63,820 nt of DNA from Lucifugimonas sp038150225 (GCA_038150225.1 JAYQWG010000007.1:1-63820); one strand, 5' to 3'; shown: positions 8,500 through 17,668, counted from the first letter of the stretch. Translations and numbers: made by a program. Notes: a model not told the origin generated them from the sequence alone.

Positions 8500-9123
8500 A
8501 TGGCGAACTACAACGCCGTTGGCATCCTGCTAGCAGCTGGCGAGTCAACTCGTATGGGCAAGCCAAAGGCCCTCTTACCCTGGCGTGGCACGACCCTTCT
8601 TGAGTACCAGATGAACTCGTTGCTACAGGGTGGGTGCGACAAAGTTGTTGTAGTAACGGGTGCGTACGACGCAGAAATGGCGCCGCTTCTCAAAGACCGT
8701 GAAGGAGTCATTCGCGCCTACAATCCGAGGTACAAAGAAGGCAAAACTACGTCAGTTAAGGCCGGTATCTGGGAAGTTCCTGACGGAGTTCACTCCATAG
8801 TGCTGCTTGCAGTCGATCAACCGAGACCTGCATGGGTTATCGAAAAGGTTCTCCGAACCCACACCGACTTCGGGGCAGAGGTTACTTCACCAGGTTTTGA
8901 TGGCCACGGAGGTCACCCTCTCGTTTTCGACGAGTCATTGCGCACTGAACTAGCGTCAGTAACCGAGGAAGGCGAAGGAGTTCGCGCGATATTCCGACGA
9001 CCCGACGTCAACCACCACCGTATTCAGTTTGAGTCAGCGATCGTGCGCCTCGACATCAACACGCCCGAAGCCTATGAAGAAGCGCTAAAAACGTACACCG
9101 ACCTCGCTAAATCTCAACGCTAG
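8500..9123 (+). CDS. MocA-like molybdenum cofactor nucleotidyltransferase
   Basis: A 207-residue MobA-like NTP-transferase. The nucleotide-binding loop LLAAGESTRMGKPKALLPW (residues 9-27) and the Mg-binding LAVDQPR (about 103-109) are clear. The genetic pairing with an XdhC/CoxI protein points to the cytidylyltransferase branch (MocA), which makes molybdopterin cytosine dinucleotide, the cofactor form of xanthine/CO dehydrogenase-family enzymes. This is inferred from context; a MobA-like guanylyltransferase is less likely. Confidence 0.85.
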   Translation: MANYNAVGILLAAGESTRMGKPKALLPWRGTTLLEYQMNSLLQGGCDKVVVVTGAYDAEMAPLLKDREGVIRAYNPRYKEGKTTSVKAGIWEVPDGVHSIVLLAVDQPRPAWVIEKVLRTHTDFGAEVTSPGFDGHGGHPLVFDESLRTELASVTEEGEGVRAIFRRPDVNHHRIQFESAIVRLDINTPEAYEEALKTYTDLAKSQR

Positions 9124-9150
9124 CTCACTGCAATCTTTAACATTCACTGA

Positions 9151-10383
9151 ATGGCGAACTCTTCCGAACTCTCCCTGGCTCTTGTTTCACCACCGTCTGG
9201 CAACCCGATTCACGATGCACAGGTCTATCTTCAGGCTTCTGGCATCGACGGATGGTTGACCAGGGACTACCGTTACACAAACCCCGTATTCGAGTCAGCA
9301 CTCGGCTACCGGGTCGACCACCTCACACGACCTGTCTGGCTATGGATTCCGTCCAGTGGAAAACCTCGACTATTAGCTCACGATGTAGACACCGGCAGGT
9401 TCCCTGAAACGTCACCGAATGTCACCGGCTACGCCAATCGCCTTCAAATGGTCGAGCAGCTAAGCAAAATGGTCGGTTCAGCATCGAAAGTGGCGATGGA
9501 ATACTCCCCACTTTACGAGTTGCCTCGGGTTGGACGAGTTGATGCGGGGACGGTCGAATTGATTCGATCGCTCGGTCCTGAAATTGTTTCCTCTGGCGAC
9601 GTCATCCAGTTCGCCACAGAGCGATGGACACCTGAACAGCTTCAGTCCCATTTCTTCGCAGTTGATGGTCTCGACAATATCGTGAAACAAACTTTCAAGT
9701 ACGTCGGCGAAAATATCCGCTGGGCGCTTACTGAGCACGATATTGCTGAACACATTCGTGGGAGATTCGACCGCGCCGGACTCGAATTCGATGACGGTCC
9801 AGTGGTCGCTTTCAATGAACATTCTTCCGACCCGCATTACGATCCAAAGCCTGGTGAATCAGCAATCATCAGACGAGAAGGTTGGCTTCTAATAGATCTT
9901 TGGGGTCGCAAGAAACCTGAGCACGAAGGGCAACGCAATATTTCTGCCGACATCACGTGGACAGCGAAGCTTGGCGAAGAGCCAACTGGTGAACAGCAGA
10001 AGGTCTTTTCGACAGTCACATCGGCTCGAGACGCTGCGTTCCAGCTTCTCGAAGACCGGGTGCTGAGTGGTGATAATCCAGCCGGTTGGGAATTAGATCA
10101 GGCGGCACGCGAAGTTATCGACAAAGCCGGTTACGGAGAGTACTTCGTTCACAGACTCGGTCATTCCCTCGGTTACGAAGTCCACTCCAACGGTGTGAAC
10201 CTCGACAACTGGGAGACCAAAGACACCCGAACCGTCATAAACGGTATTGGAGTGACAATCGAACCGGGGATTTACCTGCCTGAGTTCGGCGTGCGTTCAG
10301 AAATGGATGTTTATCTAGGTGAAGACGGCCCAGAAATCACTGGTAAACGTCAGACAGAAATCGTCCGGATCGAAACTTCCTAA
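9151..10383 (+). CDS. M24 family metallopeptidase (Xaa-Pro aminopeptidase-like)
   Basis: A 410-residue pita-bread-fold peptidase. The N-terminal creatinase-type domain occupies about 1-165. The catalytic domain shows the five metal ligands expected for M24: Asp in LLIDLWG, Asp in SADITW, His in HRLGHSLGYEVH, Glu in VTIEPGIYLPE and Glu near the end in KRQTEIVRI. It should remove N-terminal residues from short peptides, or cleave a related C-N bond as creatinase does. It ends four bases into the convergent ornithine-cyclodeaminase homologue, so both genes share their termini. Confidence 0.9.
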   Translation: MANSSELSLALVSPPSGNPIHDAQVYLQASGIDGWLTRDYRYTNPVFESALGYRVDHLTRPVWLWIPSSGKPRLLAHDVDTGRFPETSPNVTGYANRLQMVEQLSKMVGSASKVAMEYSPLYELPRVGRVDAGTVELIRSLGPEIVSSGDVIQFATERWTPEQLQSHFFAVDGLDNIVKQTFKYVGENIRWALTEHDIAEHIRGRFDRAGLEFDDGPVVAFNEHSSDPHYDPKPGESAIIRREGWLLIDLWGRKKPEHEGQRNISADITWTAKLGEEPTGEQQKVFSTVTSARDAAFQLLEDRVLSGDNPAGWELDQAAREVIDKAGYGEYFVHRLGHSLGYEVHSNGVNLDNWETKDTRTVINGIGVTIEPGIYLPEFGVRSEMDVYLGEDGPEITGKRQTEIVRIETS

Positions 10384-11345
10384 ACGGGAAGCTCCGAACC
10401 CACGCCCTGCTCTAGTGCCAGCTCGTAGAGCCCTGCACACACAGCAAGGTCCTCGAACGCAACACCTTGCGATTCGAACAGCGTGACATCGTCATCCGAG
10501 TAGCGCGCCGTACGTAATCCGGCAACCAGTCGGTCAAGGCGAACCATGGCTTCCCATGAGAAGTGACCAGTCTCGGCTGCGCGCATCAGTTCCCCGCACT
10601 CGCTCTTGGTCTGGTCAATATCGTCGCAGGCAACAAGGTCGGCTTTTACAACGGCAGCCGTATCAAGTTCGCGCTTCATCCACGAGTTGTTGCCAGCTGC
10701 GTTGATGTGCATCCCAGCTTCGACCATGCCTCCGGTCACAACCGGCTCGACGGAATTGGTAACGGCGATCAGCACATCGGTACCTTCTGCAGCTGCTTCA
10801 TTCGAATCAACAGCCGCCACCGCAATCCCAAGGCGATCAGACATTTTCTCAGCGAAGTTTTCGCGGTTTGCCTGAGTCCTTGAGAAAACCTTCGCCTCGG
10901 AAATATCTCGAACCGCACAAACGGCTTCCAGCTGAGTTTCAGCCTGGTACCCCGAACCGATGATGCCAACCGACTTCGAGTCCTCACGCGCCATGTATTT
11001 GGTGGCTATTCCAGAAGCGGCACCGGTACGCACCTGCCCCATACGTCCCGCCTCGATAACCGCGAGGAGTCCTTCGCCGTTGGTGCCGTAAAGCATCACA
11101 TGGAAATTCACTCCACCGCCGCCGGCTACATACGACTTGTGCCCTGCCAGTCCGCGCTTTGGCCATGTCGCAGCCATAGAGTTGTACGAGCCTTTTCCTA
11201 CGGGTAAACGGTATCTAGGCTCGTTAAATATTTCGCCATTTGATCGAGCGCGAAACACTTCATCGAGAGCGTCTAGGGCCAGCTGCATATCCAGCAGTCC
11301 GTTTACGTCCGACTCAGTCAGGAAAAGTCTTTTCGTGTCGCTCAT
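10380..11345 (-). CDS. Ornithine cyclodeaminase / mu-crystallin family protein
   Basis: A 321-residue protein with the family's NAD-binding motif GIIGSGYQAETQLEA (about 127-141) and the N-terminal GKSYNS-type and KSYVAGGG blocks. Members include ornithine cyclodeaminase, alanine dehydrogenase of archaea, and ketimine or N-methylamino-acid reductases, so the name covers several reactions and the substrate is not clear. The gene is on the minus strand after thiD but 26 bases away, and may be co-transcribed with the thiamine genes by read-through. Confidence 0.88.
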   Translation of the reverse strand: MSDTKRLFLTESDVNGLLDMQLALDALDEVFRARSNGEIFNEPRYRLPVGKGSYNSMAATWPKRGLAGHKSYVAGGGGVNFHVMLYGTNGEGLLAVIEAGRMGQVRTGAASGIATKYMAREDSKSVGIIGSGYQAETQLEAVCAVRDISEAKVFSRTQANRENFAEKMSDRLGIAVAAVDSNEAAAEGTDVLIAVTNSVEPVVTGGMVEAGMHINAAGNNSWMKRELDTAAVVKADLVACDDIDQTKSECGELMRAAETGHFSWEAMVRLDRLVAGLRTARYSDDDVTLFESQGVAFEDLAVCAGLYELALEQGVGSELPV

Positions 11346-11371
11346 GCTCGTATTGAAATCCTCTGTTGTAC

Positions 11372-12199
11372 TTACTTAGCGTTGAATTGCCACATGTGGT
11401 TTAGCGGCCCATTGCCCTGCCCGATATCCGGTGCGGTCCGCATGGCGTTCCAAACAAATTCTTTTGCGCCTTTGAACGCGTCACCAATCGACTCGCCCTT
11501 GGCAAGTCGTGCAGTTATTGACGATGCAAAAGTGCAGCCTGTCCCGTGATTGTTTGTTGAGTCCAACCAGGGAAGTCCGAACTCTGTGAAATAACTACCA
11601 TCGAACAGCAGGTCCATGGAGTCACCAGATTCATCGAGTGATTCCATGTGGCCACCCTTCACAATCACGAAATCAACGCCAAGATCGTGAATTTTACGAG
11701 CTGCATCTTTCGCTTCGGATGTTGTCGATATTTCAATGCCCGAAAGCTCAGTCGCTTCAGGAAGATTCGGTGTGGTGACAGTTGCCAGAGGCAAAAGCTC
11801 GGAGCGATATGTCTCGATCGCTTCGTCTTTCAGCAATCGAGCGCCAGATGAAGCGACCATCACGGGATCCACCACCAGCGTTCGCCACTCGTACTGGCGC
11901 GCCTTATCGGCAACAAGACGGACTATGTCTGGCGACGAAAGCATCCCAGTTTTCACAGCTACCGGTTCAAGATCAGTGACCACAGCGTCAATTTGAGCGG
12001 ATATGACTTCCAGGTCGATTTCCTGAACCGCCGTGACTCCGAGGGTATTTTGTGCGGTGATCGCTGTGACCGATGACGCTCCATGAACACCGTGAGCAGC
12101 GAACGCTTTCAGGTCCGCCTGAATACCAGCACCACCTCCAGAATCGCTTCCGGCAATGGTCATGACTACCGGCATGTCGGTTGGGCTAATTACGGCCAT
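11372..12199 (-). CDS. thiD: Hydroxymethylpyrimidine / phosphomethylpyrimidine kinase
   Basis: A 275-residue ribokinase-fold kinase. TIAGSDSGGGAGIQADLK (about 15-32) is the ThiD signature for pyrimidine binding, and NNHGTGCTFAS (about 220-230) is the anion hole and catalytic region. It phosphorylates hydroxymethylpyrimidine twice to give the pyrimidine diphosphate used for thiamine phosphate synthesis. It overlaps the end of tenA by 10 bases, so the two are translationally coupled. I see no riboswitch in front of tenA-thiD. A fused thiamine-phosphate synthase domain, common elsewhere, is absent. Confidence 0.95.
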   Translation of the reverse strand: MAVISPTDMPVVMTIAGSDSGGGAGIQADLKAFAAHGVHGASSVTAITAQNTLGVTAVQEIDLEVISAQIDAVVTDLEPVAVKTGMLSSPDIVRLVADKARQYEWRTLVVDPVMVASSGARLLKDEAIETYRSELLPLATVTTPNLPEATELSGIEISTTSEAKDAARKIHDLGVDFVIVKGGHMESLDESGDSMDLLFDGSYFTEFGLPWLDSTNNHGTGCTFASSITARLAKGESIGDAFKGAKEFVWNAMRTAPDIGQGNGPLNHMWQFNAK

Positions 12200-12909
12200 G
12201 ATTCACCCTGGTAAGACATCTCCCAGAACGCAATCTCATATCTAATTGCCTGTTCGAAAATCTCTTCCAATCTTTGAACTTCACTCTCTGAGGCACCATC
12301 AATGACGTCGGTCAGATACCTGACGATCGGACCAAGGGCGTCCTCCGTATGTAGATCAATCCACCCCTGGTAGAACTCGCCTAACTCCGAACCGCTCGCC
12401 GCTGGGTCTGCCCCATCAGCCCTGAGTCGATCACCCCATGCGAGGTAAACGCCTTCAGTCGCCAGCATTGCAGTGCAGACCTCGCGGAACGAACCCTCGT
12501 ATGCGAGTCGAACCAAAAAATTCCCAAAGGCCGCTGTGGTTGGCAGGGGTTCTGCGTTCAGGTACTCACGCTCCGACACACCCAGGGTTTTGAACGCTTC
12601 AATAAACAGGGCGTCTTCGGCGCCAAGGATTGCGTTCAAGAACTCTTCAACCGGTCGCGCCTGCTTGTTGTTAGGCGCTTTGGCGACAGCGATTCCCGAC
12701 ATCTTCACCAGGTCGTTGATGAATATGTAGTCCTGGATGAAGTACCTGGCAAAACGTTCGCGCGAGAGCGTCCCATCTCCTAGTTCGGTGATGAACTCGT
12801 GATTGATCGCGCCATTCCACAATTCGGAACACTTGATTTTAAGGATGTCGACGATAGTCAAGGCAGAATGTTTCTCACGATTGCCTGTGCAAATTGAGTG
12901 TTGAGCCAA
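12190..12909 (-). CDS. tenA: TenA/THI-4 family aminopyrimidine salvage protein
   Basis: A 239-residue helical TenA protein; LGDGTLSRERFARYFIQDY (residues 43-61) is the family signature. TenA hydrolyses aminopyrimidine breakdown products of thiamine to hydroxymethylpyrimidine. The usual active-site Cys of the TenA_C group (in a PCxWxY motif) is not seen; the aligned region reads ATEGVYLAWGD, with Glu152, as in the TenA_E group, which has been linked to pyrimidine or related salvage. The start is a TTG at 12909; another TTG at 12861 would also keep the fold. It is the first gene of the tenA-thiD unit. Confidence 0.88.
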   Translation of the reverse strand: MAQHSICTGNREKHSALTIVDILKIKCSELWNGAINHEFITELGDGTLSRERFARYFIQDYIFINDLVKMSGIAVAKAPNNKQARPVEEFLNAILGAEDALFIEAFKTLGVSEREYLNAEPLPTTAAFGNFLVRLAYEGSFREVCTAMLATEGVYLAWGDRLRADGADPAASGSELGEFYQGWIDLHTEDALGPIVRYLTDVIDGASESEVQRLEEIFEQAIRYEIAFWEMSYQGESWP

Positions 12910-12980
12910 CTAGAATACCCCGGTCTTCCCAAGTTGCGGAGTGTACTCAACGACCAACAGGCAAAAGGTGATCTGAATTC

Positions 12981-13136
12981 ATGTCACTTCCGGCAATTAA
13001 AGCACTGGTATTCGATGTGTTCGGAACCGTCGTCGACTGGCGGAGTTGCATATCTCGTCAGGCTGCGGAATTCAGCATCAAGCACGGGATTTCAACCAAC
13101 TGGGACATATTTGCCGACCAACTTGGCTGTTCGTAG
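12981..13136 (+). pseudogene. N-terminal fragment of a HAD-superfamily (haloacid dehalogenase type II) gene
   Basis: A 51-codon frame starting at ATG with an upstream AAGGTG. The product begins MSLPAIKALVFDVFGTVVDW, which contains the complete HAD motif I with nucleophile Asp12 and the DVFGTVVDWR stretch typical of type II haloacid dehalogenases. It stops at a TAG (13134-13136) after residue 51, where about 170 more residues are expected. I find no continuation in the other frames before the next gene at 13197. This is most likely the left end of a deleted gene. Confidence 0.85.
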
Positions 13137-13196
13137 CCGCCTTCATTCGCATATATTTCGGTTCAGAAAACTAACCACACCAATCAAAGGAAGCCG

Positions 13197-14066
13197 ATGA
13201 GCTGGTCATTTGAAAATGCTGCTCCAGTAATTGGAACGATCACAGAAGGAAACGCCTGGAACGGCGAGCGCCTTCTCTACTCGAACATCGCCATGGACCG
13301 GATCATGTCATTGGATGTCGAATCCGGGCTCGTGGAGGTTTGGACGGAAGACACTGAAGGCACAAACGGGCTCAATTACGATTCGAACGGAACGCTGTTC
13401 GGTTGTTCGGGCAACGGTCGCCGCATCGTACGGTTCACCGATTCAGGAGCAATGGAGACGGTCGTCGATCGGTTGGATGGTCGTCGGCTAAACGGACCAA
13501 ACGATCTTGCCATCACTCCTTCCGGTTCGATTTACTTTTCTGACCGCGTGGGAGACGTAAATCCCGACGTCGGGATCAATCACTCTTCGATAATTTCTAC
13601 GGAGCCGCAAGAAGACGGTTCGTACAAAGCGGTGCGCCGAACGTTCGACACTACGATGCCGAACGGTCTCCTGTTTTCCATCGATTACAAAACTCTTTAC
13701 GTTGCACAGAGCGACTACCGTGCCAGCGAAAAACGAGAACTTCGCGCCTACCCTGTCAACGACGATGGTTCGCTTGGTGAGTACACCGTTCTTCACGATT
13801 TCGGTCCACACCGTGGAATCGACGGCATGACCCTTTCGAGCGAGGGCAACATCGTCGCTTGCACCGGTTGGGAAGTCTCTGGACCTGGCGGAATGATCAC
13901 GGTATTTGATCCGAAAGGACGAATCATCGAAACTCACCCAACACCTGCACAGCGACCAACCAACTGCACATTCGTTGGCGAAGACCTCTACGTTTCTTCA
14001 ATAGAAGGACACACCCTCGTTGCCCGCGACACCGGCATGACCGGTCACTTGCTCTGGCCCAACTAG
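13197..14066 (+). CDS. SMP-30/gluconolactonase-like lactonase (first of a tandem pair)
   Basis: A 289-residue six-bladed beta-propeller of the SMP-30/gluconolactonase/LRE group. The calcium ligands of the family appear as Glu17 (ITEGNAW), Asn in MPNGLLFS (about 158) and Asp in GIDGMTLS. These proteins open aldonolactones to sugar acids, which could supply the enolase-superfamily dehydratases in the window. An AAGGAAG ribosome-binding site lies before the ATG. It is 46 bases before a paralogue. No signal peptide is seen, so a cytoplasmic location is expected. Confidence 0.9.
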   Translation: MSWSFENAAPVIGTITEGNAWNGERLLYSNIAMDRIMSLDVESGLVEVWTEDTEGTNGLNYDSNGTLFGCSGNGRRIVRFTDSGAMETVVDRLDGRRLNGPNDLAITPSGSIYFSDRVGDVNPDVGINHSSIISTEPQEDGSYKAVRRTFDTTMPNGLLFSIDYKTLYVAQSDYRASEKRELRAYPVNDDGSLGEYTVLHDFGPHRGIDGMTLSSEGNIVACTGWEVSGPGGMITVFDPKGRIIETHPTPAQRPTNCTFVGEDLYVSSIEGHTLVARDTGMTGHLLWPN

Positions 14067-14112
14067 AAATCCAACGATCCGTAAAACACAAACAACCTAA
14101 ACAGAGAGAATA

Positions 14113-15006
14113 ATGTCCGACTGGAACTGGACCAAAATCGCAGACCACGAAACCCTGACTGAAGGTCCCGTATGGGACGGAAGTGGACTGCTTTACAACG
14201 AGTGCGCGGCGCACACCACTTTTAGATGGGATCCCAAAACTGGCGAGTCGACCGTCTGGCGCGAAAACACTGGTGCAGCGAATGGCATGACGTTCGACCG
14301 CCAGGGTCAACTATTCGCATGCGAAGGTGACGCACACCGATTAACAAAGGTTGATGCATCGGATCCCAATGCCGAGCCGCTTGTGCTGAGTGACGCCCTC
14401 CAGGGCGAAACGCTCAACTGGCCGAATGATGTTGCAGTCGATTCTCACGGACGCGTCTATTTCACAGACCCGAACTACACAGACGGACCAAACAACCTCG
14501 ACCATGAATCGGTTTACATGGTCGAGCACACATTTGGTGGAAACTGGAACACGCTCCGCGTCACGTTCGACACGGTGAAGCCCAACGGCGTTCTTTTCTC
14601 ACAAGACCAGAAGACGCTCTTCGTTGCCGACAGTCCGCACGACCTGAACGAAACTAGAGCCCTGCTGGCATACCCGGTGAACGCCGACGGAACCCTTGGC
14701 GATGGCGAAGTTCTGCACGACTTCGGAAAAGGCCGCGGCATTGACGGTATGACGATGACCTCTTCTGGAACGATCATTGCAACTGCGGGTTCAGACACAT
14801 GGGGACCAGGCGCGATGCTCTACGAATTCGAAGCATCAGGTCGTGTCATTCGAACTCACCACACCCCTGCGGACAATCCAACCAACTGCTCCTATGGCGG
14901 TTCTTCCTTGAACACTCTTTTCGTGACCTTCGCAGGTGGCGAGGTTTACCAGGTCGATAACACCGGTTACTCGGGGCACCTCGCATACCCTCAGCGCCGG
15001 TTCTGA
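14113..15006 (+). CDS. SMP-30/gluconolactonase-like lactonase (second of a tandem pair)
   Basis: A 297-residue paralogue of the preceding gene, with Glu17 in LTEGPVW, Asn in KPNGVLFS and Asp in GIDGMTMT. All expected metal and catalytic positions are kept, so both copies should be active, perhaps on different lactones. Start ATG is preceded by GAGAGAA. The gene ends one base before the ATG of the PHP-domain gene, so those two are co-translated. Confidence 0.9.
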   Translation: MSDWNWTKIADHETLTEGPVWDGSGLLYNECAAHTTFRWDPKTGESTVWRENTGAANGMTFDRQGQLFACEGDAHRLTKVDASDPNAEPLVLSDALQGETLNWPNDVAVDSHGRVYFTDPNYTDGPNNLDHESVYMVEHTFGGNWNTLRVTFDTVKPNGVLFSQDQKTLFVADSPHDLNETRALLAYPVNADGTLGDGEVLHDFGKGRGIDGMTMTSSGTIIATAGSDTWGPGAMLYEFEASGRVIRTHHTPADNPTNCSYGGSSLNTLFVTFAGGEVYQVDNTGYSGHLAYPQRRF

Positions 15007-15007
15007 C

Positions 15008-15916
15008 ATGACCGATCCCTGGAAATTCTCACTCCATGGAGGACACAGTGGAGATTTCTGTCTCCACGGCTCGGACACGCTCAAAGAGGTCGTAGAAGCC
15101 GCAATTAAATTCGGATACAGCACTTTCGGTGTGACACCTCACGCACCTCGGTCATCGGGCCAGTTTTTGTACCCCGAAGAAGTCGATGCGGGGTACCAGC
15201 CCCTCGACCTGATGCGAGATTTCGAAGCTTGTGTCGCAGCCGCTCGTGAACTCGCAACCGAATATGCCGAAGACATCGAAATCCTCGTGGGTGCAGAAAT
15301 CGAAGTGGTTCCCGCGGACGCATACGTTGATGAGGTTGCAGTTCTCCGGAAACAGTTTGACCTCGACTACGTGGTCGGATCGATCCACTGGGTGGATGAC
15401 GTCCCAATCGACGTGACGCAACCGCTTTTCGATGCCGCAGTCAATGGCAGAGGTGGTCTGGAACGATTTTTAATCAGGTATTACGAGTTGGTCGCAGAAA
15501 TGACCAGCACAATAAAACCCGAAGTCGTTGGGCATCTCGACCTGCCAAAACTCATGTCCCGCACCCACGTGTTGAATGCTGGGCTGGCACTGCCATCAGT
15601 TCTGGTCGACTCGATTAACTCCGCCTTGCTCGCCATAAAGACGGCGGGAAGCATCGTCGAGGTAAATACGCGGTCAATCGCCAAAGGTCTACCGGAACCC
15701 TATCCATCGAACTGGTTGGTAAGTCGAGCGCACGAAATGGGAATACCAGTCGGATTCAGTGACGATAGTCATGCTGCATCTCAAGTTGGCGAAAACTTTG
15801 AAGCCGGCGTGAACCAACTTCAAAGTCTAGGAATCACCGCAGTTAAGAAGCTGACACGGTCCGCCGGGGAGCTTACCCGTCAAACCGTGTCGCTACCTAC
15901 TCCTAATTCTGTGTGA
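15008..15916 (+). CDS. PHP-domain phosphatase, histidinol-phosphatase (HisK) type
   Basis: A 302-residue PHP-fold metal-dependent phosphoesterase. Metal-binding blocks in order are SLHGGHSGDF (His10, His13), GAEIEVVP, GSIHWVD, VGHLDLPKL and FSDDSHAA. This arrangement fits the histidinol-phosphatase family (HisK/HisJ), but no other histidine genes are nearby, and a sugar-phosphate substrate would suit its partners, the lactonases. The ATG at 15008 lies directly after the lactonase stop. Its end overlaps by 14 bases with the convergent thiY-like gene. Confidence 0.85.
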   Translation: MTDPWKFSLHGGHSGDFCLHGSDTLKEVVEAAIKFGYSTFGVTPHAPRSSGQFLYPEEVDAGYQPLDLMRDFEACVAAARELATEYAEDIEILVGAEIEVVPADAYVDEVAVLRKQFDLDYVVGSIHWVDDVPIDVTQPLFDAAVNGRGGLERFLIRYYELVAEMTSTIKPEVVGHLDLPKLMSRTHVLNAGLALPSVLVDSINSALLAIKTAGSIVEVNTRSIAKGLPEPYPSNWLVSRAHEMGIPVGFSDDSHAASQVGENFEAGVNQLQSLGITAVKKLTRSAGELTRQTVSLPTPNSV

Positions 15917-16877
15917 ACTGGGTCGTGAACGCGTCCGACGGATCGAGCGACTCGTCAATGAGCGACTGTGATTTCAACCAGTCCGCGAAATCGGTCCAAC
16001 GCTGAGGTACAAGCGACCCAAACGGCTGTCCAGCCGACTCCCAGAGTGGAACAAGTAGCTCCACACCTTCCCGGTCAACGTCTTCATCAACCGTCTCGGG
16101 ATTTGCTTCAACAAGGGTGTCGATCGATTTTTGCGGATTCTCCAGGGCGTATTCGTAACCCCTCTTGAACGCATCAACAAACCGCTGTACCAATTCAGGT
16201 TCGCTGGCAACGGTTTCTTCGGACGCAACGAGAACCAGTTCGTAGTAAGTAGGCACGCCCCATTCGTCAGGGAAGATCACATTGGCTTCGTGACCCTCGT
16301 TCTGCATAACGATCAATTCGTGAGTCCAGTAAGCTCCAACAACAGCGTCAACTGTTCCGGCAAGCATCGCTTGCGACAGCGCAAATCCAACATCTACCAA
16401 CTCAACGTCGCCTAGGGTCAGGCCGTCAGATTCGAGCATGGTTGCGAGCATTGATTCGTTCCATGGAATCCCCGGGTACCCAACCTTTTTTCCCGCGAGT
16501 TGACCGGGTCGTTCTATCCCGGAATCCTTAAGTGCCATCATCGAGTTTAGCGGTTTCTGGACGATGCCTGCCACGGCAACAACAGGCACACCTTCGCTCC
16601 GGGCCTGGAGCAGGTCGGGTTGGTAGAACAGTCCGAAATCGCTGTCACCAGCCGCCACGAGACTCAAAATAGCGGAGGGGTCAGCTGGAGGTTCGATTGA
16701 AACATCCAAGCCTTCATCCTCGAAGTAACCCTGGTTCGCAGCCTCATAAATTCCGGCGTGGTTAGCGTTAGGGAACCAGTCCAGTGTAAGAACGACCTCA
16801 TCCTGAGAGCTTTCGCCCACACACGCCACCAGTGCGACGCTGACAATGACCGATAAGAAAAGAACAAAACGCTTCAT
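15903..16877 (-). CDS. ABC transporter substrate-binding lipoprotein, NMT1/THI5-like (ThiY type)
   Basis: A 324-residue periplasmic-binding-protein homologue. The first 20 residues form a lipoprotein signal with lipobox LVAC and Cys19. The mature part begins with LTLDWFPNANHAGIYEA, typical of the NMT1/THI5-like family that binds thiamine pyrimidine precursors such as formyl-aminopyrimidine. The ATG overlaps the permease stop by four bases. It is third in an ATPase-permease-binding protein operon behind a TPP riboswitch, which fixes the pathway as thiamine precursor uptake. Confidence 0.93.
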   Translation of the reverse strand: MKRFVLFLSVIVSVALVACVGESSQDEVVLTLDWFPNANHAGIYEAANQGYFEDEGLDVSIEPPADPSAILSLVAAGDSDFGLFYQPDLLQARSEGVPVVAVAGIVQKPLNSMMALKDSGIERPGQLAGKKVGYPGIPWNESMLATMLESDGLTLGDVELVDVGFALSQAMLAGTVDAVVGAYWTHELIVMQNEGHEANVIFPDEWGVPTYYELVLVASEETVASEPELVQRFVDAFKRGYEYALENPQKSIDTLVEANPETVDEDVDREGVELLVPLWESAGQPFGSLVPQRWTDFADWLKSQSLIDESLDPSDAFTTQFTQN

Positions 16878-17668
16878 AACTCTCCAAGCATTCCTTTTGA
16901 TCTCTGACTACTGGGGTGATTTCGCAAAACATAGCGCTCTGTGAGTGCAACGACTGCGAAGAAACCCATTGCCATAACCGACAAAAAAACGATTGCCGCA
17001 AATACTCTCGCTGTCAGGAACTGGGGTCCTGAAAGCTTCATTAAATAACCGAGCCCTGAACTCGCCCCGACCCACTCCCCAATCACCGCGCCAATGACTG
17101 AAATAACCGCGGCGACTTTCATTCCGGCAAACACATTCGGCAAAGCGGTAGGAATCATCAACTTGATCAGGATCTGGCGCTGATTTGCCCCCAGGGTTCG
17201 GAACATATCCACCATTTCGTTCTCGACCTGTCTGAGTCCCGTAACGACGCTGATGACGATCGGAAAAAAAGTAAATAAAACGATCACGATGACTTTGGAC
17301 ATGATGTCCGTGCCAACCCAAATGATCAGAAGCGGTGCGAGCGTGAATATTGGGATGGTCTGCGACGCAATAATCAGTGGATACAGGGATCGCTCAAATG
17401 TCCTGAAAGAAGCGATCCCCGCGGCGAGTGTCACACCAAGCGCGACAGAAACAGCAAAACCGACGACCATTTCAGTGAGTGTCGTTCCCGCATGCTTCGA
17501 CAACAGGGAGAATGAATCTACCAACTCCCCGAAGATCATCGATGGCGGTGGAAGCAACCAGGTCTGCACATCCATTGCTCGAACGATTACTTCCCAGGCA
17601 ACAAGCGCAACGACGACCGTCAACACCGGTGGTAATACTGCACTCCAACTGAATTCTCGCCCGATCAC
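16874..17668 (-). CDS. ABC transporter permease (ThiX type)
   Basis: A 264-residue inner-membrane permease of the BPD_transp_1 (SsuC/TauC-like) family with about six hydrophobic segments. The EAA loop that docks on the ATPase is recognisable around MFRTLGANQRQILIKLMIP (about 159-177). It starts with GTG behind CAGGAGCAGG and overlaps the ATPase gene by four bases. With its neighbours it should import a thiamine pyrimidine precursor. Confidence 0.92.
   Translation of the reverse strand: MIGREFSWSAVLPPVLTVVVALVAWEVIVRAMDVQTWLLPPPSMIFGELVDSFSLLSKHAGTTLTEMVVGFAVSVALGVTLAAGIASFRTFERSLYPLIIASQTIPIFTLAPLLIIWVGTDIMSKVIVIVLFTFFPIVISVVTGLRQVENEMVDMFRTLGANQRQILIKLMIPTALPNVFAGMKVAAVISVIGAVIGEWVGASSGLGYLMKLSGPQFLTARVFAAIVFLSVMAMGFFAVVALTERYVLRNHPSSQRSKGMLGEL

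Noticed and set aside
12981..13136. Reading the TAG at 13134 as pyrrolysine or as a recoded stop
   Set aside because: No protein-like sequence follows the TAG in that frame before the next gene.
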